Source: CALODP01 sp942492055 (GTDB taxonomy: Bacteria > Bacteroidota > Ignavibacteria > Ignavibacteriales > Melioribacteraceae). From it: a stretch of 64,000 nt of DNA. Numbering within the stretch: the stretch's first letter is position 1; the number at the start of each line of letters is the position of its first letter. A program made the position numbers and the translations under genes. The notes under the pieces were generated by a model. That model searched no databases, was not told the DNA's origin, and saw only the letters and a list, made by a program, of their open reading frames with translations. Positions 8,456-18,496 of this stretch are shown one piece after another. The DNA lies in contig CALODP010000015.1 of assembly GCA_942492055.1 (NCBI GenBank), positions 310,001 through 374,000 of the forward strand, written 5' to 3'.

Positions 8456-9700
8456 ATGGACAAAAGGCGCGTAGTAGTAACCGGTCTTGGAGCTCTCACG
8501 CCAATTGGAAATAATGTAGAAGAATACTGGGAGAATCTGAAAATTGGTAAGAGTGGCGCTGGCCTAATTACGAAATTTGATACTACCGATTTTACTACAA
8601 AATTTGCCTGCGAACTTAAAGACCTAGATCTATCCGAATATTTAGATAAAAAAGAAGCTAAAAGAATGGATCCTTATACACAATATGCCATTGTTTCGGC
8701 AAAGATGGCAATGAAGGATTCTAATATAGACCTAGATAATGTTGACTTGGAAAGATTCGGTGTTGTTTACGGAAGTGGAATCGGTGGAATGGATACATTT
8801 GAAAAGCAAATGACTGCTTATTTAAATGGCGGGCCAAGAAGAATCAGTCCCTTCTTCGTTCCTATGATGATATCGGATATTGCCGCAGGGCAGATTTCAA
8901 TTGCGTTTGGACTAAAAGGACCTAATTATGCGACCACATCTGCGTGTGCTACTTCAACTCACGCGATAGCCGACGCATTTATGTTAATTCAGAGAGGAAC
9001 AGCTGACATCATGGCTTGCGGTGGCGCGGAAGCAGCTATCACACCAATGTCGATAGGAGGATTTAACTCTGCTCGTGCAATCTCAACTTGGAATGAGAGA
9101 TATTTGGAGGCTTCAAGGCCTTTCGATAAAGATCGTAATGGCTTTGTTATGGGAGAAGGTGCTGGAACTCTGATTATTGAAGAATATGAACATGCAGTAA
9201 AGCGTGGAGCAAAAATTTATGCCGAGATTTTAGGGTGTGGTTTGACTGCTGACGCTTATCATGTAACTGCTCCGGCTCCGGAAGGAGAAGGCGCATTCAG
9301 ATCGATGCGAGAAGCAATCAGAGACGCCGGCATTGAAGTAACCGATGTGGATTATATTAATGCTCACGGTACATCAACATCTCTTAACGATTTGAACGAA
9401 ACCAAGGCAATTAAGAAATTGTTCGGAGAGCATGCTTATAAGCTCTCAATTAGTTCTACCAAATCAATGACAGGGCATTTGTTAGGAGCAGCCGGAGCTG
9501 TTGAATCTATTGCATCTGTTCTTGCTCTTAAAAACGGGATAATTCCGCCTACAATAAATCTTGATGAGCCAGATCCGGAATGTGATTTGGATTATACTCC
9601 TAAAAAGGCGGTTGAGAAAGATATCAAAATCGCGTTGAGTAATACCTTCGGTTTCGGTGGTCACAATTCTACTTTGTTATTCAAAAAATATGAAGGCTGA
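8456..9700 (+). CDS. fabF: 3-oxoacyl-[ACP] synthase II (FabF)
   Basis: FabF is the beta-ketoacyl-ACP synthase that elongates acyl chains. The 414-residue protein has the catalytic Cys in TSACATSTHA at about residue 164, the two His in NAHGTSTSLND and MTGHLLGAAG, and the FGFGGHNS C-terminal motif. An AGAGGAG ribosome-binding site lies just before the ATG. The last 11 bases overlap rnc. Confidence 0.97.
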   Translation: MDKRRVVVTGLGALTPIGNNVEEYWENLKIGKSGAGLITKFDTTDFTTKFACELKDLDLSEYLDKKEAKRMDPYTQYAIVSAKMAMKDSNIDLDNVDLERFGVVYGSGIGGMDTFEKQMTAYLNGGPRRISPFFVPMMISDIAAGQISIAFGLKGPNYATTSACATSTHAIADAFMLIQRGTADIMACGGAEAAITPMSIGGFNSARAISTWNERYLEASRPFDKDRNGFVMGEGAGTLIIEEYEHAVKRGAKIYAEILGCGLTADAYHVTAPAPEGEGAFRSMREAIRDAGIEVTDVDYINAHGTSTSLNDLNETKAIKKLFGEHAYKLSISSTKSMTGHLLGAAGAVESIASVLALKNGIIPPTINLDEPDPECDLDYTPKKAVEKDIKIALSNTFGFGGHNSTLLFKKYEG

Positions 9701-10463
9701 TCTCTTGTTCCGAAAATTATTACAAAAGCTAAAAAGTTTTACAGATAAAAACGATATTTCCAAATCTTACTTGGGGGAAGAAAAGTTTTCTTCCCTCGAG
9801 AAGATTACAGGATTCAAAATATCAAATACTGATTTTTTTGTTAAAGCTCTTACTCACAGATCATATCTGGAAATTTCTCCCGAATTAGAAAAATCAAATG
9901 AGAGATTGGAATTTCTCGGGGACTCAGTTCTTGGTTTAGTTGTTGCCGAAAGCTTATTTAAAAAATTTCCTCAGAACGATGAAGGATTTCTTACGAAGTC
10001 TCGTTCTCATTTGGTAGATAAAAACGCTTTGGCAGATGCTGCGGAAAAACTGGGATTAATTCATCTCGTGCTATATGATAAGCGCTACATAAAAGGATCC
10101 AAAGAAGGAATTCGTACTATTATTTCAGATTGCATGGAAGCTCTGATCGGTGCCATTTATTTGGATAAGGGGCTTGAAGGAGCAAGAGGGTTTATTAATA
10201 ACAATATCATTATTCCTAACTATAGAAACGGGAATTATCAGATTGATAAAAACTATAAAGGGCAGCTGCTTGAGTATACACATGCCGAAAAACTGGAGCC
10301 ACCCTTATATAAGTTGATCAAAGAAGATGGACCTGATCATGCCAAAATTTTTTATATCGAAGTTATTATCGGGGAGAAAAGTTACGGCATAGGTAAAGGT
10401 AAAAACAAGAAAACCGCAGAACAAAACTCCGCAAAAACCGCGCTGGAGCAACTAAAGGATTAA
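9690..10463 (+). CDS. rnc: Ribonuclease III
   Basis: RNase III cuts double-stranded RNA in rRNA processing and mRNA decay. The 257-residue product has the catalytic signature NERLEFLGDSVLGL at about residues 70-83, a second acidic cluster DCMEALIGAIYLD, and a C-terminal double-stranded-RNA-binding domain ending KKTAEQNSAKTALEQL. The reading frame stays open upstream to 9657, but the ATG at 9690 overlapping the fabF end gives the better start. Placement after fabF is common across bacteria. Confidence 0.94.
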   Translation: MKADLLFRKLLQKLKSFTDKNDISKSYLGEEKFSSLEKITGFKISNTDFFVKALTHRSYLEISPELEKSNERLEFLGDSVLGLVVAESLFKKFPQNDEGFLTKSRSHLVDKNALADAAEKLGLIHLVLYDKRYIKGSKEGIRTIISDCMEALIGAIYLDKGLEGARGFINNNIIIPNYRNGNYQIDKNYKGQLLEYTHAEKLEPPLYKLIKEDGPDHAKIFYIEVIIGEKSYGIGKGKNKKTAEQNSAKTALEQLKD

Positions 10464-10534
10464 TTCTCTTTGTCTCCTTTTGGCATTGATGAAGAGAATT
10501 ATTTCTTTTTTGTAAATCTTCTTTTCGAAGATTT
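10462..10534 (+). terminator. Tandem terminator hairpins after rnc
   Basis: The first hairpin pairs AATTCTCT (10462-10469) with AGAGAATT (10493-10500) across a 23-nt loop, followed by ATTTCTTTTTTG. The second is a perfect 8-bp stem AAATCTTC/GAAGATTT with a 5-nt loop at 10514-10534. Together they mark the end of the fab operon. Confidence 0.55.
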
Positions 10535-10618
10535 GTTTATATTGATCCCTTATTAATTCTAATCTTGGAGTTAATACCAAATAAATAATTATTAACCGAA
10601 TAATCTGAGATTACCCAC

Positions 10619-13483
10619 ATGAAACCCTTTGAATTAACTGGCAAATTCGTTGATAGGCATATCGGTCCATCCACCGAAGATGTTAAGGAAATGCTTAACA
10701 TAATAGGTGCCGAAAGTCTTGATAGTTTTATTGATCAGACAATTCCTGGCGATATTAGATTACCCGAAGAAATGAAGCTCGAACCTGCAATAAGCGAGCA
10801 TGAATTCTTAGATGAATTGCGTTCAATCGCGAAGAAAAACAAAATTTATAAAAGCTACATCGGTATGGGATATTATCCTACTGTTACTCCGATGGTAATA
10901 CAGCGTAATATTCTGGAAAATCCGGGTTGGTATACAGCATATACTCCTTATCAAGCTGAAATATCACAAGGCAGACTTGAAGCATTGTTGATTTTCCAAA
11001 CAATGGTAAGCGATTTAACAGCAATGCCGTTGGCAAATTCATCTTTATTGGATGAAGGGACTGCTGCTGCAGAAGCAATGGCAATGTTTCACGCTTTACG
11101 AAAGAGAGATAAAAAGAAATCCAATACATTTTTTGTCGACGAAAATTCTTTTCCACAAACAATTGATGTATTAAAGACAAGAGCTTATTCCCTCGGAATT
11201 GATTTGAAAATCGGGAAATTGGAAGAACTTGAGTTAACTGATGATATCTATGCAATAATGGTTCAATACCCGAACGGTTATGGGGCTGTTGAAGATTATT
11301 CCGAGCTTTTCGAGAAGGCCGAGGAAAAAGGAATATTTAAACTTGTTGCTGCTGATTTGTTGAGTTTGGCAATACTTAAAGCTCCGGGTGAATTCGGTGC
11401 TGACGCTGTTGTAGGATCTTCTCAAAGATTTGGTGTGGGAATGGGATACGGTGGTCCTCATGCCGGTTATCTTGCTACCAGAGAAGAATATAAGAGAATG
11501 GTTCCGGGTAGAATAATAGGTATTTCTATTGATTCAAATGGAAAACCTGCTCTTAGAATGGCTCTTCAAACAAGGGAACAACATATAAAGAGAGAGAGAG
11601 CTACCAGTAACATTTGTACAGCTCAGGTATTACTTGCAGTAATGGCTGGAATGTACGGTGTTTATCACGGTTCCGATGGTATAAAAAGAATTGCAACAAG
11701 AATAAATTCTCTATCTACAATTCTTGCTAATAAACTTACAGAGCTCGGGGTTAAACAGAATAACAAATTCTACTTCGATACTTTGGAAATTGAGCTAAAT
11801 TCAAATGAAGAGTTGGAGAAAATCAGAGAAGTAGCGTTAAGAAATCAAATCAACTTCAGATATATTTCAGAAGTTAAGATAGGTGTTTCGCTTGGTGAAA
11901 CTACTACATTGGAAGATATAAAGGAAATTACTGCCGTTTTTGCCGAAGCATTATCGAAAGAAATTCCTTCCTTCGAAGTAATTGAGGAATTACCGGCTTC
12001 TTATCCGAAAGAATTGGCCAGAGAAAGCAAGTATATGACACATCCGTGCTTTTCAAGTTATCATTCCGAAACAGAGTTGATGAGATACTTGAAAAAATTA
12101 GAAAACAGAGATCTTTCTTTGACTGGATCAATGATTCCGTTAGGGTCATGCACAATGAAATTGAACGCGGCCACAGAAATGGTTGGTATTACCTGGCCGG
12201 AATTTGCATCGCTTCATCCGTTTATTCCTCGTGATCAGGCTGAAGGGTATACTGAACTAATATCAAAATTAGAAGAACAACTTTGTGAGATCACCGGATT
12301 TGCCGGAATGTCTATGCAACCTAATTCCGGTGCCCAAGGTGAATATACCGGATTGATGGTAATAAAGAGATTTCACGATCACAATGGGGATAGCCATAGA
12401 AATATTGTTATTATTCCTTCTTCGGCTCACGGAACTAATCCCGCAAGCGCAGTTATGGCAGGGAATAAAATTGTTGTTGTAAAATGTGACGAGAAAGGAA
12501 ATATCGATGTTGATGATTTGCGAGAAAAAGCTATTCAGCATAAAGATAATCTTAATTCATTGATGATTACTTATCCTTCAACTCACGGTGTCTTTGAAAG
12601 CAAAGTTGTTGAAATCTGTAATATAATTCATGAAAACGGTGGCCAGGTTTATATGGATGGCGCTAACATGAATGCTCAAGTTGGTTTAACAAATCCTGGA
12701 TTTATTGGGGCTGATGTTTGTCATTTGAATCTGCACAAAACCTTTGCTATTCCGCATGGTGGTGGTGGTCCCGGAGTTGGTCCTATAGGAGTAGCCAAAC
12801 ATCTTGTTCCATTTTTGCCTAGTCATTCGGTTGTAGATATTTATGAAAACAATATGAGTGCTGTTTCTTCCGCTCCTTGGGGAAGTGCAAGTATTCAGGT
12901 AATTACATATGCTTATATCAGAATGATGGGAGCAAAAGGATTAGCTGAAGCTACAAAGATGGCTATATTGAATACAAACTATCTCAAAGCCAGATTATCT
13001 GATCATTATTGCGCTTTGTATACTGGAGAAACAGGTAATGTCGGGCACGAAATAATTTTCGATATGCGTGGTTTCAAAGCTGTTTCCGGGGTAGATGTAG
13101 ATGATATCACAAAACGATTAATGGACTACGGTTTCCATGCTCCTACAGTTTCATTCCCTGTACATGGTACTTTGATGGTAGAACCTACGGAAAGCGAATC
13201 CAAAGAAGAATTGGATCGATTCTGTGAAGCAATGATTTCCATCAGAAAAGAGATAGAAGCAATAGAAAACGGTACTTTCGACAAAGAAGATAATCCGTTG
13301 AAAAATGCTCCACATACTTCTGAAGTAGTAATTAGTGACGAATGGAAGCATAAGTATTCAAGAGAACTTGCAGCATTTCCGGTTGAGTCTTTAAGGGATA
13401 GAAAATTCTGGCCTTTCGTCGGAAGAATCGACAACGGATATGGTGATAGAAACTTAATATGCTGTTGCCCTGAAGTAGAATAA
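10619..13483 (+). CDS. gcvP: Glycine dehydrogenase (decarboxylating), glycine cleavage P protein
   Basis: GcvP is the PLP enzyme that decarboxylates glycine and passes the aminomethyl group to the H protein lipoyl arm. At 954 residues it is the fused, full-length form in which the homologous N- and C-terminal halves are in one chain. The C-terminal half carries the PLP lysine in HLNLHKTFAIPHGGGGPG, Lys at about residue 707. The ends (FVDRHIGPS at the N-terminus, GYGDRNLICCCP at the C-terminus) are complete. It stands alone between terminators; gcvT and gcvH are not in the window. No glycine riboswitch was recognised in the short upstream gap. Confidence 0.97.
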   Translation: MKPFELTGKFVDRHIGPSTEDVKEMLNIIGAESLDSFIDQTIPGDIRLPEEMKLEPAISEHEFLDELRSIAKKNKIYKSYIGMGYYPTVTPMVIQRNILENPGWYTAYTPYQAEISQGRLEALLIFQTMVSDLTAMPLANSSLLDEGTAAAEAMAMFHALRKRDKKKSNTFFVDENSFPQTIDVLKTRAYSLGIDLKIGKLEELELTDDIYAIMVQYPNGYGAVEDYSELFEKAEEKGIFKLVAADLLSLAILKAPGEFGADAVVGSSQRFGVGMGYGGPHAGYLATREEYKRMVPGRIIGISIDSNGKPALRMALQTREQHIKRERATSNICTAQVLLAVMAGMYGVYHGSDGIKRIATRINSLSTILANKLTELGVKQNNKFYFDTLEIELNSNEELEKIREVALRNQINFRYISEVKIGVSLGETTTLEDIKEITAVFAEALSKEIPSFEVIEELPASYPKELARESKYMTHPCFSSYHSETELMRYLKKLENRDLSLTGSMIPLGSCTMKLNAATEMVGITWPEFASLHPFIPRDQAEGYTELISKLEEQLCEITGFAGMSMQPNSGAQGEYTGLMVIKRFHDHNGDSHRNIVIIPSSAHGTNPASAVMAGNKIVVVKCDEKGNIDVDDLREKAIQHKDNLNSLMITYPSTHGVFESKVVEICNIIHENGGQVYMDGANMNAQVGLTNPGFIGADVCHLNLHKTFAIPHGGGGPGVGPIGVAKHLVPFLPSHSVVDIYENNMSAVSSAPWGSASIQVITYAYIRMMGAKGLAEATKMAILNTNYLKARLSDHYCALYTGETGNVGHEIIFDMRGFKAVSGVDVDDITKRLMDYGFHAPTVSFPVHGTLMVEPTESESKEELDRFCEAMISIRKEIEAIENGTFDKEDNPLKNAPHTSEVVISDEWKHKYSRELAAFPVESLRDRKFWPFVGRIDNGYGDRNLICCCPEVE

Positions 13484-13507
13484 TAGTATAATTGGTATTA
13501 TAGAGTT

Positions 13508-13544
13508 ATCCGCCTTGGTTAAATAACTGAGGCGGATTTTTTTT
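13508..13544 (+). terminator. Rho-independent terminator after gcvP
   Basis: ATCCGCCT pairs with AGGCGGAT, and the stem extends inward through TGGTTA/TAACTG with two wobble pairs. It is followed by a run of eight T residues. This is a textbook intrinsic terminator 24 nt after the gcvP stop. Confidence 0.9.
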
Positions 13545-13663
13545 GCCCCGAATATATCCGAAATTATTTTTAAACTGGTATTGTTCTCATTGATAACGAT
13601 TGGATATTAACATATCTTTCGGTTTCGAAATTTCAAGTTGCATTAAAACAATGGTAGGATAAT

Positions 13664-14998
13664 TTGCTTAAGATCAAATACATTTTTCTTTTTCTTCTAA
13701 TTTCGATAACTCTGAAAGCAGAGGAAGTTTTTACCGATTCACTAAGTTTATCAGATGAAACATGGATTCAAATTGACTCGATAGAAATTCGTGGTAACAA
13801 AATTACCGAAGAGTTTGTTATTCTTCGTGAATTGACTTTCGGAGTTGGGGATGAAATTAACAAATCAATAATTGATTTCAACCGAGAGAGAATTTATAGT
13901 CTCGGAATATTCAATTTTGTTCACATATTCGCCGAGAAAAGAAACGAGCTCGTTAAAACTGTAATTGAGGTAAAGGAAAGCTGGAATATCTATCCGATTC
14001 CTTTTTTGCATATTCGAGATAAAGAGTTTAAACAGACTTCCTATGGAATGTATCTTCTTTATAAAAATTTCCGGGGACGCAACGAAACTATTCAAGGGGT
14101 TATTTCTTTTGGATATGATAAGTTTTTCCAGCTAAGTTATATTAATCCGTTACTAATCGAGAGCGAAGATATTAATATGACTACCACATTAATGTATCAG
14201 ACTCCGGTTAATAAATCGGAAAAGGCTGAAATTATTCATGGAGCCGAGTTTGATTACACAAAAGCTTTGGGGCAAGTATCTTTAGGAAAGAGAATTAACA
14301 AATTTAGCAATTTATTTGCTACGCTTGCTTTTGGATATGTTGAGGCACCTGACAGTAATTATCAGGGAATTATGGCTTCTCATGGAAATATTGATCGAAG
14401 TCTTGTCTTTGGGGGAAGTTATATTTACGATTCCCGGGATTTGAAGCAATTTGCCCAAAAAGGAGTTTATGGAAAGACAGAGTTTTTACATTATGGTCTT
14501 TTCAATAGTGAGATAAATTATAATATAGTAAAAACCGAGTATCGTCAATATCAGAAAGTATTCGAGTGGTTAGTTACTAAATGGAGAACCGATTTCAGAC
14601 ATACTTTCGGACGATTGGTCCCGCTATATGATTATTCTACTTTTGGTTATAGCGAGTATGTCCGTGGGCATAGAAACGAAGTAAGGGAAGGGAATAATTT
14701 TCTTTTAAGTTCCTTTGAAATCACTCTTCCCATTATTAGAGAATGGGATATTAAAATGGACTTACCCCTTTTACCTACAAATCTTACTTCTGCCAGAATT
14801 GGAATTCATCTCACCGGATTTGCTGATGCCGGAGCCACATTTAATAATAACGAAAAGTTAGCATTTGATGATTTCTATTCCGGATATGGATTTGGCGTAA
14901 CAGTTTTAGTCCTTCCCTTTAACGCAATTAGATTTGAATATGCATTTGATGAATACAAACAAGGAGAGTTTTTAATTGGAACAGGTTTTTCTTTCTAA
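13664..14998 (+). CDS. Omp85-family outer-membrane protein with one POTRA-like domain
   Basis: The 444-residue product has a signal peptide (LKIKYIFLFLLISITLKA), then a POTRA-like region at about residues 35-105 (IQIDSIEIRGNKITEEFVI ... IYSLGIFNFVHIF). A beta-barrel follows and ends in FLIGTGFSF with a terminal Phe, as in outer-membrane barrels. FxxxGxG-rich strands and RGHRNE (like the conserved RGY/F of the Omp85 lid loop) support the BamA/TamA superfamily. It is much shorter than BamA and has one POTRA, so it is more likely a TamA-like or surface-antigen paralogue than BamA itself. The start is TTG with TAGGAT upstream. Its end overlaps rsmE. Confidence 0.8.
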   Translation: MLKIKYIFLFLLISITLKAEEVFTDSLSLSDETWIQIDSIEIRGNKITEEFVILRELTFGVGDEINKSIIDFNRERIYSLGIFNFVHIFAEKRNELVKTVIEVKESWNIYPIPFLHIRDKEFKQTSYGMYLLYKNFRGRNETIQGVISFGYDKFFQLSYINPLLIESEDINMTTTLMYQTPVNKSEKAEIIHGAEFDYTKALGQVSLGKRINKFSNLFATLAFGYVEAPDSNYQGIMASHGNIDRSLVFGGSYIYDSRDLKQFAQKGVYGKTEFLHYGLFNSEINYNIVKTEYRQYQKVFEWLVTKWRTDFRHTFGRLVPLYDYSTFGYSEYVRGHRNEVREGNNFLLSSFEITLPIIREWDIKMDLPLLPTNLTSARIGIHLTGFADAGATFNNNEKLAFDDFYSGYGFGVTVLVLPFNAIRFEYAFDEYKQGEFLIGTGFSF

Positions 14999-15698
14999 TA
15001 CAGAATTATATTTCGTATCACAAAAGAATATTTCCAATGCTACAGCTATAATGGATGGAGATGAAGCTAAACATCTTCTGAGAGTAATGCGAGCAACAGT
15101 AGGAGATGAAATAAATATTACGGACGGGGATGGAAATATTTACAAGACCGAAATAATTTGTTCCGATAAAAGATCAGCAACTCTAGAGATAAAAGAGATT
15201 ATGACTTATGAAAACAAAATGAAGAATATATGGTTTTGTTTACCAAGACTGAAAAATGCTGATCGATTTGAGTTTGCTCTCGAGAAATGTATAGAACTAG
15301 GTATAACGAATTTTGTAGTCTTCGAATCAAAAAGAGCAGTTGGAAAAGGGGCGAAGATAGATCGATGGAACAAAATTGCGCAAGCAGCAATGAAACAATC
15401 GTTAAGAGCTTTTCAACCTAAGATCTTATTCGAAAGAGATTTGAAGAAGATAACTGAATTCGAAGGAAGAAAATATGTTTTTGAACAAAATTCAAAAGTT
15501 ACTTTGTCGAGTTTGATTTCGGAAGGAGAGATTGATTCTAATGAACCGACATATTTTATTTTTGGTCCTGAAGGAGGTTTAACTGAAGAGGAAGTTAATT
15601 TATTTACAAAAGATAATCCTTCTTTGTTATTGACTAAAAACAGATTAAGGAGCGAAACCGCAATCGTGTCGGCAGCTTCGCTCTTATCAGTTGAATAG
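14976..15698 (+). CDS. rsmE: 16S rRNA m3U1498 methyltransferase RsmE
   Basis: RsmE methylates N3 of U1498 in 16S rRNA with SAM. The 240-residue protein has the SPOUT-fold motifs FGPEGGLTEEEV near residue 190 and LRSETAIVSAASLL at the C-terminus, plus GDEAKHLLRVMR at the start. The start is TTG at 14976, with AAGGAG nine bases upstream, inside the preceding gene (23-nt overlap). The pair is therefore probably coupled. It converges with punA, the two stop codons being 2 nt apart. Confidence 0.93.
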   Translation: MEQVFLSNTELYFVSQKNISNATAIMDGDEAKHLLRVMRATVGDEINITDGDGNIYKTEIICSDKRSATLEIKEIMTYENKMKNIWFCLPRLKNADRFEFALEKCIELGITNFVVFESKRAVGKGAKIDRWNKIAQAAMKQSLRAFQPKILFERDLKKITEFEGRKYVFEQNSKVTLSSLISEGEIDSNEPTYFIFGPEGGLTEEEVNLFTKDNPSLLLTKNRLRSETAIVSAASLLSVE

Positions 15699-15700
15699 TC

Positions 15701-16525
15701 TTATTGTATCATTGTAACAATTCTTTTTACAAGTTTTTCGAATTTGCTCTTAACTATTTCAGCGGTTTCCATCACTTCCTGATGATTTAGTTTGTTCGGA
15801 GAAATTCCTGCGGCAAAATTAGTAATACAAGAAATTGCGCTTACTTCCATTCCTAAAACAGTTCCGAAAATAGCTTCGTGAGCAGTTGACATTCCAACCG
15901 CGTCTGTTCCGAATTTCGAAAGCATCTTTACTTCTGCCGGAGTTTCGTAACTCGGACCTTTTCCGACCCAATAAACACCTTCTTTGAGGAATACCTCTTC
16001 TTTTAACGAAGCCTCTTTTATCACTTGGTTAAATGACTTTGAGGGAAAGTTGAGCATGGAATTTTTCTCTTTCAAAGATGCTATTCCCAGAAGATCAGTC
16101 ATATCTTTCTTTATTGTAATTGAATTTACAGAAGTAATTAACATTAAATCTCCAGGAACAAAATCGGGATTCATACCCCCTGCGGCGTTTGTTAGTAAAA
16201 GATGAGTAGCTCCTAATCTGTTTGCTATAAATACGGGCAATACACAAGCACTGATACTGTATCCTTCGTAAAGATGAATTCTCCCCTGAAATACAATTAG
16301 CTTTTTCCCTTCATACTCAGCGAAATGTATAAAACCTTGATGTCCTTGAACTGTAGATTTCGGATAATTTGGTAAATCCGCTGTGGATATTGATTTAATT
16401 TTATTAACTCTATCGGCAAAATCACCAAGACCACTTCCTAGTATCAAAGCAATTTCCGGTTCGAATGGCTTTTCTTTGTTCAATAAGTCAATGAGTTCTT
16501 TATATTTTATATCCATGTTGATCAT
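15701..16525 (-). CDS. punA: Purine-nucleoside phosphorylase
   Basis: This 274-residue trimeric-type PNP cleaves purine nucleosides to base plus ribose-1-phosphate in salvage. Motifs include ALILGSGLGDFAD near the N-terminus, GHQGFIHFAEYEGK, QGRIHLYEGYS, the LTNAAGG active-site segment, and the MSTAHEAI and SCITNFAAGIS motifs. The ATG at 16525 is preceded by AAAGGAGTG; a second Met three codons in is possible. It is last in the minus-strand operon GT-cdd-tdk-nupC-punA. Confidence 0.95.
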   Translation of the reverse strand: MINMDIKYKELIDLLNKEKPFEPEIALILGSGLGDFADRVNKIKSISTADLPNYPKSTVQGHQGFIHFAEYEGKKLIVFQGRIHLYEGYSISACVLPVFIANRLGATHLLLTNAAGGMNPDFVPGDLMLITSVNSITIKKDMTDLLGIASLKEKNSMLNFPSKSFNQVIKEASLKEEVFLKEGVYWVGKGPSYETPAEVKMLSKFGTDAVGMSTAHEAIFGTVLGMEVSAISCITNFAAGISPNKLNHQEVMETAEIVKSKFEKLVKRIVTMIQ

Positions 16526-16540
16526 TTTTCACTCCTTTGT

Positions 16541-17884
16541 CTAAAACAATATACCTGCTAGAGTCGCAGTCATTAATGTTGCTAAAGTACCACCGATAAC
16601 TGCTTTGAAACCAAGCTTAGCCAAATCAGTTTTTCTATTTGGCGCCAAAGGGGCTATTCCCCCGATTTGAATTGCGATTGAACTGAAATTAGCAAAACCA
16701 CACAAGGCATAGGTTGCCATAAGAATTGCTTTAGGATTTGCAAGTTCTTTTACTTTTATCATACTACTCATGTCGAAGTAGGCAACAAACTCATTTAACA
16801 CTACTTTTGTTCCGATCAATCCGCCGAATTGCATTGCGTTTTCCCATGGTACTCCGATTCCCCAAGCCAAATATTGAAGAACAAATCCGAATATCAATTG
16901 CATATTCAAAGGCTTTCCATATTGCGCAATTAGTATCTCATTTAGATTAGTCATGCTTCCTATCCATTCCAACAGATAATTTGCGCACGCGATCAAGGCA
17001 ATAAATGCAATTAACATTGCTCCCACATTTAACGCCAACATTAATCCTTCACTTGCTCCGGAGGCTGCAGCCTCAACAACATTCGAAGCATTCTTCTCAA
17101 TATTAACTTTTACTGTGCCTTTGGTTTCCGGTGTTTCTGTTTCAGGGAAAATAATTTTGGAAATAACCAGTGCTGCAGGGGCTGCCATGACACTTGCTCC
17201 TAATAAATGAGTAGCAAACATAATTTGAGCTTCTTCCAATGGCATTTGCATTGCGTCAGCAAAAGACTGACCAAGCATTTGAATATAAGCCGCCATAACT
17301 CCTCCGGCTATTGTCGCCATTCCACCTGTCATTATTGTTAATAATTCACTTTTTGTCATTCCCTTAAGAAACGGACGAATCATTAAAGGAGCTTCGGTTT
17401 GCCCGACAAATATGTTTGCTGTGCATGAAAGAGACTCTGCACCACTTGTTCCTAATACTTTAGCCATTACCCAAGCCATACCTTGAACTATTCTTTGCAT
17501 TATTCCAAGATAATACAGAACCGACATTATACTTGCGAAGAATATGATTGTAGGAAGTACCTGAAATGCGAAAAACATTCCCATACTATTTTCTGTTCCG
17601 GGGCTCAAAGCAAGATCACCGAATACAAATTTGGCACCTTCAGTCGTGAAGTTAAGTAATAAAACAAAGAAGCTACTGATAAATTCGAAAATCCTTTTCG
17701 GCCAGGCCAAAGGGGAGAAGAAATTCCCCAAATATTCACCCTTAATTATCAAGATGGCAAAAACAAGTTGAAGAGAGAGTCCTCCTCCAACCAAACGCCA
17801 ACTTATTTTCTTTTTATTGTTCGAAAGAAGATATGCGATTCCTACTAATAATAATATTCCGATTATTCCTCTGAGAATGTCCAT
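16541..17884 (-). CDS. nupC: Concentrative nucleoside transporter, NupC/CNT family
   Basis: This 447-residue inner-membrane protein imports nucleosides by cation symport. It has the CNT signature: an N-terminal helix pair, GTSGAESLSCTANIFVGQTEAPL (nucleoside-binding helical hairpin), and a C-terminal ANPKAILMATYALCGFANFSSIAIQIGG segment. These are the two family-defining repeats. It lies between tdk and punA, fitting uptake coupled to phosphorolysis and kinase salvage. Confidence 0.95.
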   Translation of the reverse strand: MDILRGIIGILLLVGIAYLLSNNKKKISWRLVGGGLSLQLVFAILIIKGEYLGNFFSPLAWPKRIFEFISSFFVLLLNFTTEGAKFVFGDLALSPGTENSMGMFFAFQVLPTIIFFASIMSVLYYLGIMQRIVQGMAWVMAKVLGTSGAESLSCTANIFVGQTEAPLMIRPFLKGMTKSELLTIMTGGMATIAGGVMAAYIQMLGQSFADAMQMPLEEAQIMFATHLLGASVMAAPAALVISKIIFPETETPETKGTVKVNIEKNASNVVEAAASGASEGLMLALNVGAMLIAFIALIACANYLLEWIGSMTNLNEILIAQYGKPLNMQLIFGFVLQYLAWGIGVPWENAMQFGGLIGTKVVLNEFVAYFDMSSMIKVKELANPKAILMATYALCGFANFSSIAIQIGGIAPLAPNRKTDLAKLGFKAVIGGTLATLMTATLAGILF

Positions 17885-17902
17885 AAAATTCCTGTACTGT
17901 TT

Positions 17903-18472
17903 TTAAGGGATATAATGATGTTTTCTGCAGCGAGCTTCGTAACTTTCGGTTTCTCCAATTAATACACGATCTTCTGAGTTTACTATTCGTTGAGTCATAT
18001 TTGCCGGATTTCCGCAAACTACACAGATTGCTAAAGTTTTTGTTATATATTCTGCAGATGCGAGCAATTGTGGAATAGGTTCGAATGGAATACATTTATA
18101 ATCCATATCCAAGCCTGCAACAATAACTCTTTTTCCTTTATTTGCCAACTCAATACAAATATCTACTAACGAATTATCAAAGAATTGTGCTTCGTCTATT
18201 CCAACAACTTGTGCTTGTTCTGATAATTCCAATATTTCCTTTGGCGCACTAACCATTGTAGAAGGTAGGGAATCCGAACTGTGAGATACTATGTCATCCT
18301 TCGAATAACGTGTGTCGATTTTCGGTTTGAAAACTTTTACGTTAAGTTTTGCAATTTGCGCTCTTCTTAATCTTCTGATGAGCTCTTCTGTTTTTCCGCT
18401 AAACATACAACCTGTAATTACTTCGATCCATCCTGATTCCATTGGAACCGAATGAGGAGAAAATTCTACCAT
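17903..18472 (-). CDS. tdk: Thymidine kinase
   Basis: TDK phosphorylates thymidine (and deoxyuridine) with ATP in pyrimidine salvage. The 189-residue protein has the P-loop GCMFSGKTEEL near residue 22, the VVGIDEAQFF Walker-B-like motif with catalytic Glu, a lid with CxxC (CVVCGNPA) and later Cys (ARCRKHH) for zinc, and the GETESYEARC thymidine-binding segment. Its length is usual for type II TK. A second Met 11 codons in could also start the protein. Confidence 0.95.
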   Translation of the reverse strand: MVEFSPHSVPMESGWIEVITGCMFSGKTEELIRRLRRAQIAKLNVKVFKPKIDTRYSKDDIVSHSSDSLPSTMVSAPKEILELSEQAQVVGIDEAQFFDNSLVDICIELANKGKRVIVAGLDMDYKCIPFEPIPQLLASAEYITKTLAICVVCGNPANMTQRIVNSEDRVLIGETESYEARCRKHHYIP

Positions 18473-18496
18473 ACTAACTATATTTCCATAATTATA

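Noticed and set aside
10535..10618. Glycine riboswitch ahead of gcvP
   Set aside because: The gap after the terminator hairpins is only about 84 nt and shows none of the expected conserved glycine-aptamer elements.
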